Below, piece by piece: positions 16,674 to 25,938 of a stretch of DNA of 64,000 nucleotides. Every line of letters starts with the position of its first letter. Position 1 is the stretch's first letter. The translations under genes and the position numbers were made by a program. Source of the DNA: JAABRE01 sp964413275 (GTDB lineage: Bacteria > Cyanobacteriota > Cyanobacteriia > Cyanobacteriales > JAABRE01); the NCBI GenBank assembly GCA_964413275.1, contig CAYPSO010000010.1, forward strand, positions 1-64,000, written 5' to 3'. The notes under the pieces were generated by a model that made no database searches, had not been told where the DNA came from, and was given only the letters and a program-made list of their open reading frames with translations.

Positions 16674-17424
16674 AATTTTTCCCTCCTGTCGATATAATAT
16701 ATTGATTCAATGTTTTTGTCTGATAAGTAGTTACGGCTTTTTCTAAAGTCATAGTTCTCACTTTTCCAGATTGGGAATTAGCTTGGAATACTTTGTTATT
16801 AGTAATATCAAACCCAGTTAACCAACCACTTTTAGGATGGTAAACTCCTGTATCAATATCTAGCCAACCTTCACCTTGAACTAAATTTCCGGGTTTCACC
16901 TCTGGAAAGGTAAAGGTCATACTATGGCCGATGATAATTAATTTATCTTCAAAATAAGGTTTTTGAATATTGTGAAATTCTCCTCGAATCCAGCAAAAAT
17001 GCTCTGAAGATTGTTGATTTAGAGATAAGTTAGGAGATAAGCCGGCATGAACTAAAAATACGTCTCCTAAATCTAAATAGGTTGGTAAGTCTTTCATCCA
17101 ATTTAAATGTTGATAGGGGATTTCATTGTTATAACTAGCTAAAGTTGAACTACCCCCCGCTCTTAACCAAAAATTAAGATTTTCTGGGTTTATTTTGCCA
17201 TAACCGATGGTAAATAGCAAAATTTCTTCATGGTTTCCTAAAACACAGGGATAGTCGTTATCTATCACAAACTGTACTACTTCTGCGCTTTTTGGTCCTC
17301 GATCTATTAAATCTCCTAAAAAATAAACCTCATCTTGTTTTCCTGGTGCGATCGCCTCTAATAATAACATTAAGGTATCATAGTGACCATGTACGTCACC
17401 AATAACTATTCTACGTTGGCTCAT
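16636..17424 (-). CDS. Metallophosphatase (PPP-type serine/threonine phosphatase-like), 3' end altered
   Basis: The 262-residue protein carries the calcineurin-like phosphatase motifs in order: GDVHGHYD (residues 8-15), GDLIDRGPKS (near 37), GNHEEIL (near 63), with histidines in LVHAGLS and IIGHSM. This pattern is shared by diadenosine tetraphosphatases and small protein phosphatases. The C-terminal part (after about residue 238, YIISTGGKNYVWLPANFNSSS) is read from the inserted tnpB element, so the native C-terminus has been replaced. The catalytic core is intact and the protein could still be active. It is diverged from the miaE-like gene. Confidence 0.88.
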   Translation of the reverse strand: MSQRRIVIGDVHGHYDTLMLLLEAIAPGKQDEVYFLGDLIDRGPKSAEVVQFVIDNDYPCVLGNHEEILLFTIGYGKINPENLNFWLRAGGSSTLASYNNEIPYQHLNWMKDLPTYLDLGDVFLVHAGLSPNLSLNQQSSEHFCWIRGEFHNIQKPYFEDKLIIIGHSMTFTFPEVKPGNLVQGEGWLDIDTGVYHPKSGWLTGFDITNNKVFQANSQSGKVRTMTLEKAVTTYQTKTLNQYIISTGGKNYVWLPANFNSSS

Positions 17425-17494
17425 TATTGCTCAATTTTTAATCTTAATTTTATATATTCATAATAAAATTAATTGAAATTAATTGCTTAATCAG

Positions 17495-18091
17495 ATGACT
17501 ATTTCTACTAAAAAAATTAATATTCTTAAAACACCAACTCAAACTCCTTGGATAGAACAAGCTATTAATAATTTAGATGTTATTTTATTAGATCATTCCC
17601 ATTGCGAAAGAAAAGCGGCGGGAGTCGCTTTAAATATGATGTTTCGCTATCCTTCTTATACGTATTTAATCCATCAGTTAACTGCTATAGCCAAAGAAGA
17701 ATTAGAACATTTTGAATTAGTAAACAATTGGTTAGAACGTCGAGGCATAGCCCTTGCTCCTTTAAATTCACCTCCCTATGGAGCAGAATTAAAAAAGTTA
17801 ATTCGTCACCAAGAACCGGATCGCTTACTTGATTCTCTCCTCATCTCAGCTTTAATCGAGGCACGCTCCCATGAAAGATTAGGATTATTAGCCGAGCATT
17901 GTCCAGAGCCTGAGTTAGCAAAATTTTATCATAGTTTAATGGCTTCAGAGGCCAGACATTATGGTATTTATTGGCTTTTAGCCGATTATTATTGTGAGAG
18001 AGAAATTGTGACAAAACGTTTAGAACAATTAGCCATAGCAGAAAGCAAAATTTTAGATAATTTATATTATCAACCAAGAATACATAGTTAA
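17495..18091 (+). CDS. miaE: tRNA-(ms2io6A)-hydroxylase (MiaE-like)
   Basis: MiaE hydroxylates the isopentenyl group of ms2i6A at tRNA position 37 using a ferritin-like di-iron site. The four-helix ligand pattern is visible: HCERKAAGVA, EELEHFELV, EARSHERLG and SEARHYGIYW. I start at the ATG at 17495 (MTISTKK, 198 residues). A TTG 12 bases upstream would add four residues without support. The length matches the family. It is diverged from the metallophosphatase gene. Confidence 0.9.
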   Translation: MTISTKKINILKTPTQTPWIEQAINNLDVILLDHSHCERKAAGVALNMMFRYPSYTYLIHQLTAIAKEELEHFELVNNWLERRGIALAPLNSPPYGAELKKLIRHQEPDRLLDSLLISALIEARSHERLGLLAEHCPEPELAKFYHSLMASEARHYGIYWLLADYYCEREIVTKRLEQLAIAESKILDNLYYQPRIHS

Positions 18092-18185
18092 CTTGAAGCT
18101 GTTATTAATTGTTATGATATTCATAAATATTAATTTGATTTTTTTATAGAGATACTATTATTAATATCTCTACATTAATTGATGA

Positions 18186-18695
18186 TTAAGCTAGAACAAA
18201 ATCTACCGTTTGTGTTCCTTCTGTTTCTGCTTTACCAGAAGTTAATTTTTTTCCATTAATTTCGACAGCAAAAGGAGTTGTACTTAATTCATCTAAATTA
18301 TAGTCAGTTTTTTCTGTGGTATAACCCACACTAGCAATCATATCTCTACCTTGTTCTTTATAGAGAAAAGCTAACATTTGGTTTTTATTTTGTTTATTAT
18401 CATAAGCCCAAATTACCATGTATTGTTTTCCTTCATATTCAAACACTTTGGGAGGACGATTAGGGACATAACGCCCCGGATTTCCAAAACTTTTATCTAA
18501 GAAATCTTGTACCGAACTAGGTTCAACAACTGCATAAGCAATTTCTTCTTTAGACTGAGGTTCTTGATCTCCCGAACTTTCAGCAACTGGCTCTTCTTGT
18601 TCGCGATTTTTAAAATAATCTACAGCCATTTTAGTACCAATCGCACCTACTGTAGCTATTCCTGCACCAACTAACAAATTTCTAAGTTTGCTCAT
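18186..18695 (-). CDS. Hypothetical membrane-anchored protein
   Basis: This 169-residue protein has a short N-terminal hydrophobic segment (about 4-27, LLVGAGIATVGAIGTKMAVDYF) and then an acidic linker rich in E, S and Q. A compact soluble domain follows (about 60-169) with PPKVFEYEGKQYMVIWAYDN. I do not recognise the family. The topology suggests a domain tethered to the membrane by its N-terminus. It lies 69 bp downstream of the ParA-like gene on the same strand and may share its transcript. Confidence 0.65.
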   Translation of the reverse strand: MSKLRNLLVGAGIATVGAIGTKMAVDYFKNREQEEPVAESSGDQEPQSKEEIAYAVVEPSSVQDFLDKSFGNPGRYVPNRPPKVFEYEGKQYMVIWAYDNKQNKNQMLAFLYKEQGRDMIASVGYTTEKTDYNLDELSTTPFAVEINGKKLTSGKAETEGTQTVDFVLA

Positions 18696-18764
18696 TTTCT
18701 TTTGCTTAAAATACTAATAGTTAATTCTCACAAATATACCATAGATAATTTTCACCTACTACCT

Positions 18765-19658
18765 TCAAAAGGAAGATAATTTTTGTAACATTTCTTCGGT
18801 TAATTGGACGAACTTTTTAGCTCCGGGCGAACTAGGATGAGACATGACAACTGGAGTAAATGTATCAACTGCTTTAGCAACATTTACATCCATAGGTATT
18901 TGATTTTCAAATAATTTGTCTGGGCTAAAATCTTCTATTACTCTTCTCATTACTTGTTTATAATATCTGCCAAAAATATTAGTACCTGAAAGAATAAATA
19001 CAATACCTAATAATTTTAAATCTACTGGTACTATATTTTGATGACTTGCTTTTAGTTTATTAATTCTTCTTTCTAACAGTTGAATACCGACAATAGATAA
19101 AGGTTCAGGACGAGCAGGAAGTAAATAAAAATCACTAGCAGCTATGCCACTTCTGGTTAATAAATTATATCCCGGAGCGCAATCTATAATAATAAAATCA
19201 TATTGATTTCTCACTGATTCTAAAATATTTCTGATTAATCTACGCTCAAAATTATTCCAAACTATATCAAAATTTCCTGCTTTTCCTTCAGCTATTGCTT
19301 CTCCATGTAACATTTCTGATACCAAATATTCATCATATAATTCAATATCTCCGGGTAATAAACTCAGGTTTTTTATATCACAAATATTATCTAAAATCAA
19401 ATCTGGTGTATTGAATTGTTTGCGATTATTGAACTGAATAAATTTATCAAGTAAATAATTTAAAGTACGTCCTTTTCTTCTGATTTTAGCAAACTCAAAA
19501 GGAGGCATTAAACTAAGAGTTGCACTGATTTGTGCATCCAAGTCAAGCACTAAAACTTTTTTATTATGATTTTTAGCTAAACAAGTAGCTAAATTAACTG
19601 TCAAGGTAGTTTTACCTACTCCACCTTTCATGTTGACTGTACTAATAACAATTCCCAC
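18765..19658 (-). CDS. ParA/Soj-family ATPase, orphan
   Basis: The 297-residue protein is a deviant-Walker ATPase: VNMKGGVGKTTLTVNLA at residues about 8-24, VLDLDAQISATLS near 36, and FIIIDCAPG near 157. The DLDAQ-x-x-AT pattern fits the ParA branch rather than MinD. Members position DNA or protein cargo with ParB-like partners; no parB is nearby. The start codon is GTG at 19658, followed by GIVISTVNMKGG. A 176-bp A+T-rich spacer separates it from the upstream MscS gene. Confidence 0.88.
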   Translation of the reverse strand: MGIVISTVNMKGGVGKTTLTVNLATCLAKNHNKKVLVLDLDAQISATLSLMPPFEFAKIRRKGRTLNYLLDKFIQFNNRKQFNTPDLILDNICDIKNLSLLPGDIELYDEYLVSEMLHGEAIAEGKAGNFDIVWNNFERRLIRNILESVRNQYDFIIIDCAPGYNLLTRSGIAASDFYLLPARPEPLSIVGIQLLERRINKLKASHQNIVPVDLKLLGIVFILSGTNIFGRYYKQVMRRVIEDFSPDKLFENQIPMDVNVAKAVDTFTPVVMSHPSSPGAKKFVQLTEEMLQKLSSF

Positions 19659-19834
19659 GATTTCAATTTCCTCAAGAATACCAAAAAAATATAATAAACT
19701 ATTCAGCGATCATTATCACTTCTCTAATGTTTAGATTTAATCTTTTGATAAAGATAGTAACTTTACTTAATAGTAAAAATAACTTTAACATTTAATTATT
19801 GAAACTTAAATATTAATCAAGGTAAAATAATTAA

Positions 19835-21199
19835 TTATAATTTCAACTCGCTAGACTTAATTTTAATTTCTGAAGGGAATTCTCGCAAAACTAAAGTATA
19901 AATATCTGTAGGCATATCTATGTTAGCTGCTTCTAAAGCTTCTTTAACTGCTTGAGCAACTTTGGAAGTTGTTGCTAAAAAACCAGCCCTATGGGAATCT
20001 ACCCAAAAGCGAATTTCTAAATTAACTGTACTAGCAGCTAATTCATAAACTAATACATCAGGTACAGGTATAGTTTCGACTTCTTTAATATTTGTTATTG
20101 CTTGATTTATTACTGCGATTGCCTCACTAATGTTTTCTCCATAATCAATTCCCACCATAACTGAACTACGACGACGAGGGGAAGCGGTATTATTAATAAT
20201 GCTGGCTTGAAATACTTCCTGATTGGGGATATAAACTACCCTACCATCATAGGTTTTCATAGTCGTAGCCCGTAACTGAATTTGGGTAATAGTACCTTCA
20301 TAATTATCGATTACAACTTGATCGTTAATCCGAAAAGGACGAGCAGCTAATAAAATCACTCCAGAAATATAGTTACTCAGAACATCTTTGAGACTAAAAC
20401 CAATCGCCACGCTAGTCAAGCCTAATGCACCTAACAAAGCACCAAAATCTAATCCCATCACTCCTAGGGCAACGACACAACCAACTACCCAGACAAACCC
20501 ATAACTGAGTTTACCAATCAAAAGTTCAGTAGTCGAATCCCCTTCTGTTTGTTTTGCCCAAGTATAAGCTGTGTAGCGTACGACTTTAGCAACAATCAAA
20601 GTAATACCAATTACCAAAATTGCTCCCACCAAAGAAGGTAAATTACCGATAATATCCCGTAGTAAGTCTCTTATCGTGGTGTAGAGACGTTGAGAAACGT
20701 CAATGGCTAATGGTGGTTTTTCAAAAGCTTTATTTAGCTGTGTAGCCCATTTTTGGGCTAATTCTGCGGTAGTTAAACCAAAATCTTCCGCATCCTGTTG
20801 AGTAACAGTCATTAAAATACGATTGTTAAGTCTCAAGGTAGCAATTTTACGAGGAGAATCAGGAGCAATTTCTACTTGGTTTAAGTTATTATTTTGGGCA
20901 ATTAAACTAGCTATACGACGATTAATAATTCTAGCTCTTTGACTCGCATCAATCTGGGGCAAACTGCCAATTTGAAATATAGGGCGATTTCTCACCATTA
21001 CATCAGCAAAATATAGCCCATCACTAGGAATTATCAGTGATTCAGATTCAGTAGAAGTAGGAAAATTTTCTTCCTCTTGAGTTAAGCCAACAGGTGAGAT
21101 AGTCAATGACACAAAAATTGTCACGATTAGTGTCAAGGTAAAGTGTAATTGCGGCAGTTTCTGCGATCGTCTAAATAATAGATTAATTAAGTATGACAT
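19835..21199 (-). CDS. MscS-family mechanosensitive channel
   Basis: The 454-residue protein has an N-terminal signal-like segment (about 20-41, ending SPVGLTQ) and a periplasmic region (about 45-180). Membrane helices follow (about 188-290), including the glycine/alanine-rich pore helix FGALLGALGLTSVAIGFSLKDVLSNYISGVI. The cytoplasmic beta domain (FRINDQVVIDNYEGTITQI) and an alpha/beta C-terminus complete it. The channel relieves turgor on osmotic down-shock. The extra periplasmic N-terminal part resembles that of other cyanobacterial MscS homologues. Confidence 0.92.
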   Translation of the reverse strand: MSYLINLLFRRSQKLPQLHFTLTLIVTIFVSLTISPVGLTQEEENFPTSTESESLIIPSDGLYFADVMVRNRPIFQIGSLPQIDASQRARIINRRIASLIAQNNNLNQVEIAPDSPRKIATLRLNNRILMTVTQQDAEDFGLTTAELAQKWATQLNKAFEKPPLAIDVSQRLYTTIRDLLRDIIGNLPSLVGAILVIGITLIVAKVVRYTAYTWAKQTEGDSTTELLIGKLSYGFVWVVGCVVALGVMGLDFGALLGALGLTSVAIGFSLKDVLSNYISGVILLAARPFRINDQVVIDNYEGTITQIQLRATTMKTYDGRVVYIPNQEVFQASIINNTASPRRRSSVMVGIDYGENISEAIAVINQAITNIKEVETIPVPDVLVYELAASTVNLEIRFWVDSHRAGFLATTSKVAQAVKEALEAANIDMPTDIYTLVLREFPSEIKIKSSELKL

Positions 21200-21337
21200 T
21201 AAATACTAATTTTTTTTAGATTAAAATAAAAACTTTTTTTATTTTCTCAAGAGTTTACAACTTAAACATTATTAATTTTATCTACCTAAAGATATAATTA
21301 ACCAGTTAGTAGGTAAATAATAACCACGAACCACGAA

Positions 21338-22255
21338 CTAGGAACTAATAATCTGTTTTTTATTTTCACTAATAATTGCAATACCAATACCTAATAGTAA
21401 TATTAAAGCACTATAGATAACAGACATTGAAATAATTTCATCAAAAAGTAACCAAGCTAAAATACTAGAACATACTGGTTCAAATAAAATTGCTAAACTT
21501 ACTAAAGTAGGAGAAATAAATTTTACTGCAAAATTAAAGCTAGTATGACCAATTAACTGAGGAATAATAGCCATTAGAATTAGGTATAAATAAACTAAAC
21601 TAGGATAACCTAAATAACTGCTATTAAATAATAATGGTAATGGTAATAATATCAATGCTGCTGTAGTATAAGCAATGACAATATAACTTTTAAGACTTAT
21701 TCCTTGTTGTTGAGCCTGCCTACCACAAATCAAATATAAACTAGCCATAAACGCACCAATTAAAGCTAAAATATTACCTAACATTGGCTTGCTATGTATT
21801 CCTATTATTTTTACCTCTCCACGAATTATTAAAAGTCCACCTAATAAAGCAATAATTATGCCTAAAATTGTTAATTTTCTTGGTTTTTCCTTAAACCAAA
21901 ACCAACTTATAATTGTCACCCAAATGGGATTAGTTGTTACTAAAGTGGTAGAAACAGCAATGGAAGTGTAGGCTAAAGAACTAATCCAGAAAGCAAAATG
22001 AAATGATAAACTAATACCTGCGGCTATAGCATAATAATAAGCTTGGCGATCGCATTTTTCTTTACCTAAACTGCCCCACGCTGGTAAAATAATAAAAGCG
22101 GTAATAATTAAACGAGATGCAGCAATAAATAAACTAAAATCAACTCCATTTAAACCAGCTACTTTTTGACATAAACGGACAAAAATTGCAGCCGTAGAAA
22201 CAGCAATTACTCCTAGACCTAAAATTAAATTTACTCGCCATTTTTTAGTTAACAT
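21338..22255 (-). CDS. EamA/DMT-family transporter
   Basis: This 305-residue integral membrane protein has about ten hydrophobic segments in two repeated EamA halves. It has the typical half-end motifs WFKEKPRKLTILGIIIALLGGLLI (near 120-145) and WLLFDEIISMSVIYSALILLLGIGI (near 265-290). Family members export or import small metabolites; the substrate cannot be read from sequence. It is diverged from the DUF1823-like gene with only 3 bp between the start codons, so their promoters lie within each other's coding starts. Confidence 0.88.
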   Translation of the reverse strand: MLTKKWRVNLILGLGVIAVSTAAIFVRLCQKVAGLNGVDFSLFIAASRLIITAFIILPAWGSLGKEKCDRQAYYYAIAAGISLSFHFAFWISSLAYTSIAVSTTLVTTNPIWVTIISWFWFKEKPRKLTILGIIIALLGGLLIIRGEVKIIGIHSKPMLGNILALIGAFMASLYLICGRQAQQQGISLKSYIVIAYTTAALILLPLPLLFNSSYLGYPSLVYLYLILMAIIPQLIGHTSFNFAVKFISPTLVSLAILFEPVCSSILAWLLFDEIISMSVIYSALILLLGIGIAIISENKKQIISS

Positions 22256-22258
22256 ATC

Positions 22259-22633
22259 ATGAATAATTTACCAGATTTAACAATAGAAACCATTTGGAAA
22301 ATAATAAAAGAAGAAATAGATGATAGCATAGTCAATCAATTGCTTTGGTATTATTTAGGGTATGTTTATAATGAAACCGAGAAAAAATGGGATATTAGTC
22401 AAGTTGCTGATGAATGGAAACAAGAATATCCAGAGCCTCCTGATTTTATTCTAAATCGACCTCCCACAGTTAAACTTACTCGCTCAATTCCTAAAGAAAA
22501 TAAACAGTTATTAAAAGAAAAATTAGGTTTTCAAGGTTATAAAATAGGCGAATTTGGGCCAAGACAAACTCGCAGAGCTACTGCGGCAAATTGGTTATTA
22601 AGTTATATGATTATTAATGAATTATTAAAATAA
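22259..22633 (+). CDS. Cyanobacterial DUF1823-type protein
   Basis: The 124-residue soluble protein begins MNNLPDLTIETIW and carries VNQLLWYYLGY and a C-terminal FGPRQTRRATAANWLLSYM. I recall this pattern from the DUF1823 family of cyanobacteria and chloroplast-bearing organisms, whose function is unknown. It starts 3 bp from the start of the diverged EamA transporter. A cluster of mobile repeats begins 4 bp after its stop. Confidence 0.7.
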   Translation: MNNLPDLTIETIWKIIKEEIDDSIVNQLLWYYLGYVYNETEKKWDISQVADEWKQEYPEPPDFILNRPPTVKLTRSIPKENKQLLKEKLGFQGYKIGEFGPRQTRRATAANWLLSYMIINELLK

Positions 22634-22636
22634 TAA

Positions 22637-22730
22637 CTGATGTTACGCAGCTTAACGAGATTTCAAGAGTTTCAGCAACTGGTTTAGAACCAAATCTCAA
22701 GGGTTTCAGACCAAGAGTGCGTAACATCAG
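22637..22730. repeat. MITE with CTGATGTTACGCA ends
   Basis: A 13-bp perfect terminal inverted repeat (CTGATGTTACGCA at 22637-22649, TGCGTAACATCAG at 22718-22730) bounds a 94-bp element. ATAA lies on both sides and may be a target-site duplication. There is no coding potential. Confidence 0.8.
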
Positions 22731-22740
22731 ATAATAATTC

Positions 22741-22850
22741 GTAGTGGACTGTTTCAACTAAAATAGGGCAATAGAATTTTGATTATCTTTATGATTTGGT
22801 GGGCATTGCCCACCCTACTAATGCACACTTTTAACTGAAACAGTCCAGTA
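22741..22850. repeat. MITE related to the IS630 relic at 27542
   Basis: The ends GTAGTGGACTGTTTCA and, inverted, TACTGGACTGTTTCAG define a 110-bp element. Its right half, from the GGACTGTTTCAGTTAAAAGTG end to GCCCTATT, is almost identical over about 88 bp to 27542-27630 in the opposite orientation. There it forms the left end of an IS630-type transposase remnant. This shows the parent of the family. Confidence 0.8.
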
Positions 22851-22915
22851 GGGTGGGTTAGGTGGCGATAAATATTGATACGTAGCCTAAATTTATCAAA
22901 CCACCGTAACCCACC
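22851..22915. repeat. MITE-like palindrome (GGTGGGTTAGGTGG ends)
   Basis: GGTGGGTTAGGTGG on the left and, inverted, GGTGGGTTACGGTGG on the right differ by one inserted base. The element directly abuts the previous MITE and ends 45 bp before the bioF start, so it probably forms part of the bioF leader. Confidence 0.7.
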
Positions 22916-22959
22916 ATTTAGATTTGTTGACACTTGGTAAAGCCCTAATAAATTTTAAA

Positions 22960-24117
22960 ATGAGTCCTTACAATTGGTTAAATAAATCCTTAGAAACGAT
23001 TCATCAAGCTAACTGGTATCGCAGCCCAAAAACAATTACAAACTTAACCGGAGCAACCGTAAAATTAGAAGGTCAAACTGTTATTAATTTTGCCAGTAAT
23101 GACTACTTAGGATTAGCTGGAGATCAAAGACTAATTAAAGCAGCTTGTCAAGCAACCCAAGAATTTGGTACAGGTAGCACAGGCTCTCGTTTACTTACAG
23201 GTCATCGTAGCTTACATCAGCAACTTGAAAAAGCGATCGCATCTTTAAAACAGACAGAAGACGCATTAGTTTTTAGTTCAGGCTATTTAGCCAATATTGG
23301 CACAATTTCCGCTCTCGTTGGTCATAAAGACTTAATTTTAGGCGATATTTACAATCATTCTAGTTTAAAAAGCGGTGCTAAACTTAGCGGTGCCACAGTC
23401 ATAGAATATCAACACCTTAACTTAAAAGACTTAGAAGAAAAATTACAGCAAAACCGCAGTCAATATCGTCGTTGTTTAATCACCACAGACACAGTTTTTA
23501 GCATGGATGGAGACATTTGTCAAGTACCCAATTTATTAAATTTAGGAAAAAAATATAATTGTATGCTTTTAGTTGATGAGGCACACGCCACCGGAGTCAT
23601 GGGAGAAACAGGAGCAGGTTGTGTGGAACATTTTGACTGTACAGGTCAAGAAATGGTACAAATTGGGACATTAAGTAAAGCATTAGGCAGTTTAGGGGGA
23701 TACGTAGCAGGTAGTGCCACCTTAATCGACTTTTTACGAAATCGTGCGCCTAGTTGGATTTATACCACAGCCCTTTCCCCCGCAGATACAGCAGCCGCTT
23801 TAACCGCTATTCAAATAGTTCAAAATGAACCTCAACATCGCCAACAACTATGGAATAATGTTAATTATTTCAGAAAAGAATTATTAAAGCTAAAAAACAC
23901 TAACATTTTGCCTTCAGAATCACCAATTATTTGTATAGGATTAAATTCAGCAAAAGATGCCTTAAGAGTAGCAGAAAAATTAAAAGATCGTGGTATTTTT
24001 GCCCCAGCAATTCGTCCTCCCACAGTACCAACAAGTCGAATTAGAACGTCCTTAATGGCGACCCATAAAACCCAACAGATTGAAAAACTAATTAATTTTT
24101 TAACTGAATTAGACTAA
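22960..24117 (+). CDS. bioF: 8-amino-7-oxononanoate synthase
   Basis: BioF condenses pimeloyl-ACP or -CoA with alanine to give 8-amino-7-oxononanoate in biotin synthesis. The PLP-enzyme motifs are NFASNDYLGLAGD (near residue 35), GTGSTGSRLLTGH, VDEAHATGVMG and the Schiff-base lysine in TLSKALGSLGGY. I start at the ATG at 22960 (385 residues). The TTG 36 bases upstream adds residues unlike the family. Related alpha-oxoamine synthases are less likely given the close match to BioF. A palindromic repeat sits just upstream. Confidence 0.9.
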   Translation: MSPYNWLNKSLETIHQANWYRSPKTITNLTGATVKLEGQTVINFASNDYLGLAGDQRLIKAACQATQEFGTGSTGSRLLTGHRSLHQQLEKAIASLKQTEDALVFSSGYLANIGTISALVGHKDLILGDIYNHSSLKSGAKLSGATVIEYQHLNLKDLEEKLQQNRSQYRRCLITTDTVFSMDGDICQVPNLLNLGKKYNCMLLVDEAHATGVMGETGAGCVEHFDCTGQEMVQIGTLSKALGSLGGYVAGSATLIDFLRNRAPSWIYTTALSPADTAAALTAIQIVQNEPQHRQQLWNNVNYFRKELLKLKNTNILPSESPIICIGLNSAKDALRVAEKLKDRGIFAPAIRPPTVPTSRIRTSLMATHKTQQIEKLINFLTELD

Positions 24118-24300
24118 GTCTTATTAATTTTACAGAGACTCTAGAACAAAATCTTGATAATTTATTAACAATTCCCTTGATATGAATATTTATTATTCAG
24201 CTATAATAAATATTTAATTATTGAATTGATTAATTTGAATGATTACTGTTAATCTTTCTTAAGAAAAATTACAAAATCGTTACTTTTTACAGAGAAGACT

Positions 24301-25779
24301 ATGGGAAAACCGACCGGATTTTTAGAATATATTCGCGAATTACCTTCTGAAATTGCCCCAATAGAGCGTATTCGTAACTGGGATGAATTTCACCTCCATT
24401 TTCCAGAAGAAAAACTCAAAAACCAAGCAGCACGCTGTATGGACTGCGGTACGCCCTTCTGTCACACAGGGACAGTGATTAGTGGAATGGCTAGTGGTTG
24501 CCCTATTAATAACCTAATTCCCGAATTTAACGACTTAATCTATCGGGGACTTTGGCGCGAAGCCCTCGATCGCCTCCACAAAACTAACAACTTTCCCGAA
24601 TTTACTGGTAGAGTATGCCCCGCTCCCTGTGAAGGTTCTTGCGTTTTAGGGATCAATAATCCTCCTGTAACCATTAAAAATATTGAATGTTCCATCATAG
24701 ATAAAGGTTGGGAGAACGGGTGGGTTACACCTCAAATTCCTGAAAAGCGCACCGGTAAAAAAGTTGCCGTAGTCGGATCGGGACCTGCGGGTTTAGCAGC
24801 AGCCGCTCAACTGAATCAAGCCGGCCATTTAGTCACCGTATTTGAAAGAGAAGATCGCCCCGGTGGACTATTGATGTACGGTATTCCTAACATGAAACTA
24901 GATAAGCAAGAAGTAGTCTTGCGCCGTTTACAAGTGTTAGAACAAGAAGGAGTTAAATTTGTTTGCAATACGGAAATAGGTAAAGACATCTCCGCCCAAC
25001 AATTACTAGATAAATTTGATTCCGTTATCCTTTGTACAGGAGCAACTAAACCGAGGGATTTACCCATTGAAGGACGGGAATTAAAAGGCATTCACTTTGC
25101 CATGGAATTTTTGACAGCTAACACAAAAGCAATTTTGAACCACAGCAACGATTACATCTGTGCTAAAGATAAAGACGTAGTAATTATCGGTGGTGGTGAT
25201 ACTGGTACTGATTGCGTGGGAACTTCCGTGCGTCATGGTTGCAAGAGTCTTACCCAAGTCGAAATCATGCCTCAACCACCCATGGAAAGAGCAGCTAATA
25301 ATCCTTGGCCAGAATGGCCTAAAGTTTATAAAATGGACTACGGACAAGAAGAAGCAGCCGCCAAATTTGGTGACGATCCTCGTGTATATACCACCACTGC
25401 AACTAAATTTGAAGGAGACGAAAACGATAACGTTAAAGCAGTTCACACCGTTCAAGTTGAGTGGACAAGAGATGAACAAGGCAGATTTATTCCCAATCAT
25501 GTCCCTGGTACAGAAAAAGTTATAGAAACTCAGTTAGTGTTATTAGCTATGGGTTTTCTTGGCCCAGAACAACCCTTACTCGACAGTCTGGGTTTAGAAA
25601 AAGACTTCAGAGGCAATGTTAAAGCAGATTATGGTAAATACGAAACCAGCATTCCGGGGGTTTTTGCTGCCGGTGACTGTCGTAGAGGTCAAAGCCTTGT
25701 AGTTTGGGCTTTTAACGAAGGTCGTGGAGTAGCCAGAGAATGCGATCGCCATCTTATGGGTGCAACTGAACTTCCCTAA
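24301..25779 (+). CDS. gltD: Glutamate synthase small subunit (NADPH/NADH-GOGAT)
   Basis: This 492-residue subunit passes electrons from NAD(P)H through FAD and iron-sulfur centres to the large subunit for glutamate synthesis from glutamine and 2-oxoglutarate. The N-terminal cysteine groups are CMDCGTPFC, GCPINN and CPAPCEGSC (about residues 46-118). The FAD site GSGPAGLAAA is near 159, the NAD(P)H site IIGGGDTGTDC near 297, and the C-terminal FAAGDCRRGQS near 457. No gltB is next to it, as is common in cyanobacteria. It has a 183-bp A+T-rich leader with no clear NtcA box. Confidence 0.95.
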   Translation: MGKPTGFLEYIRELPSEIAPIERIRNWDEFHLHFPEEKLKNQAARCMDCGTPFCHTGTVISGMASGCPINNLIPEFNDLIYRGLWREALDRLHKTNNFPEFTGRVCPAPCEGSCVLGINNPPVTIKNIECSIIDKGWENGWVTPQIPEKRTGKKVAVVGSGPAGLAAAAQLNQAGHLVTVFEREDRPGGLLMYGIPNMKLDKQEVVLRRLQVLEQEGVKFVCNTEIGKDISAQQLLDKFDSVILCTGATKPRDLPIEGRELKGIHFAMEFLTANTKAILNHSNDYICAKDKDVVIIGGGDTGTDCVGTSVRHGCKSLTQVEIMPQPPMERAANNPWPEWPKVYKMDYGQEEAAAKFGDDPRVYTTTATKFEGDENDNVKAVHTVQVEWTRDEQGRFIPNHVPGTEKVIETQLVLLAMGFLGPEQPLLDSLGLEKDFRGNVKADYGKYETSIPGVFAAGDCRRGQSLVVWAFNEGRGVARECDRHLMGATELP

Positions 25780-25836
25780 ATTTTAACTCCATTAAGCAGA
25801 GGCAACAAGGCAACAGTGAACCACAAATAAAGATAA

Positions 25837-25894
25837 GGTGGGCAAATTATTAACCATAATTGTTGTTTATAAAATTTAAAAATATTTGTCCACC
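25837..25894. repeat. MITE-like palindrome (GGTGGGCAAA ends)
   Basis: GGTGGGCAAA and TTTGTCCACC form a 10-bp inverted repeat with one mismatch around an A+T-rich core, followed by CTACAC. It resembles the element at 13126-13184. Confidence 0.6.
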
Positions 25895-25938
25895 CTACAC
25901 TATAGAAGTTACCAAATTATCTAAAGAGGAAAAGTATT

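Noticed and set aside
24120..24300. Possible NtcA operator before gltD
   Set aside because: I looked for GTA-N8-TAC with a -10 box at the right distance and found none.
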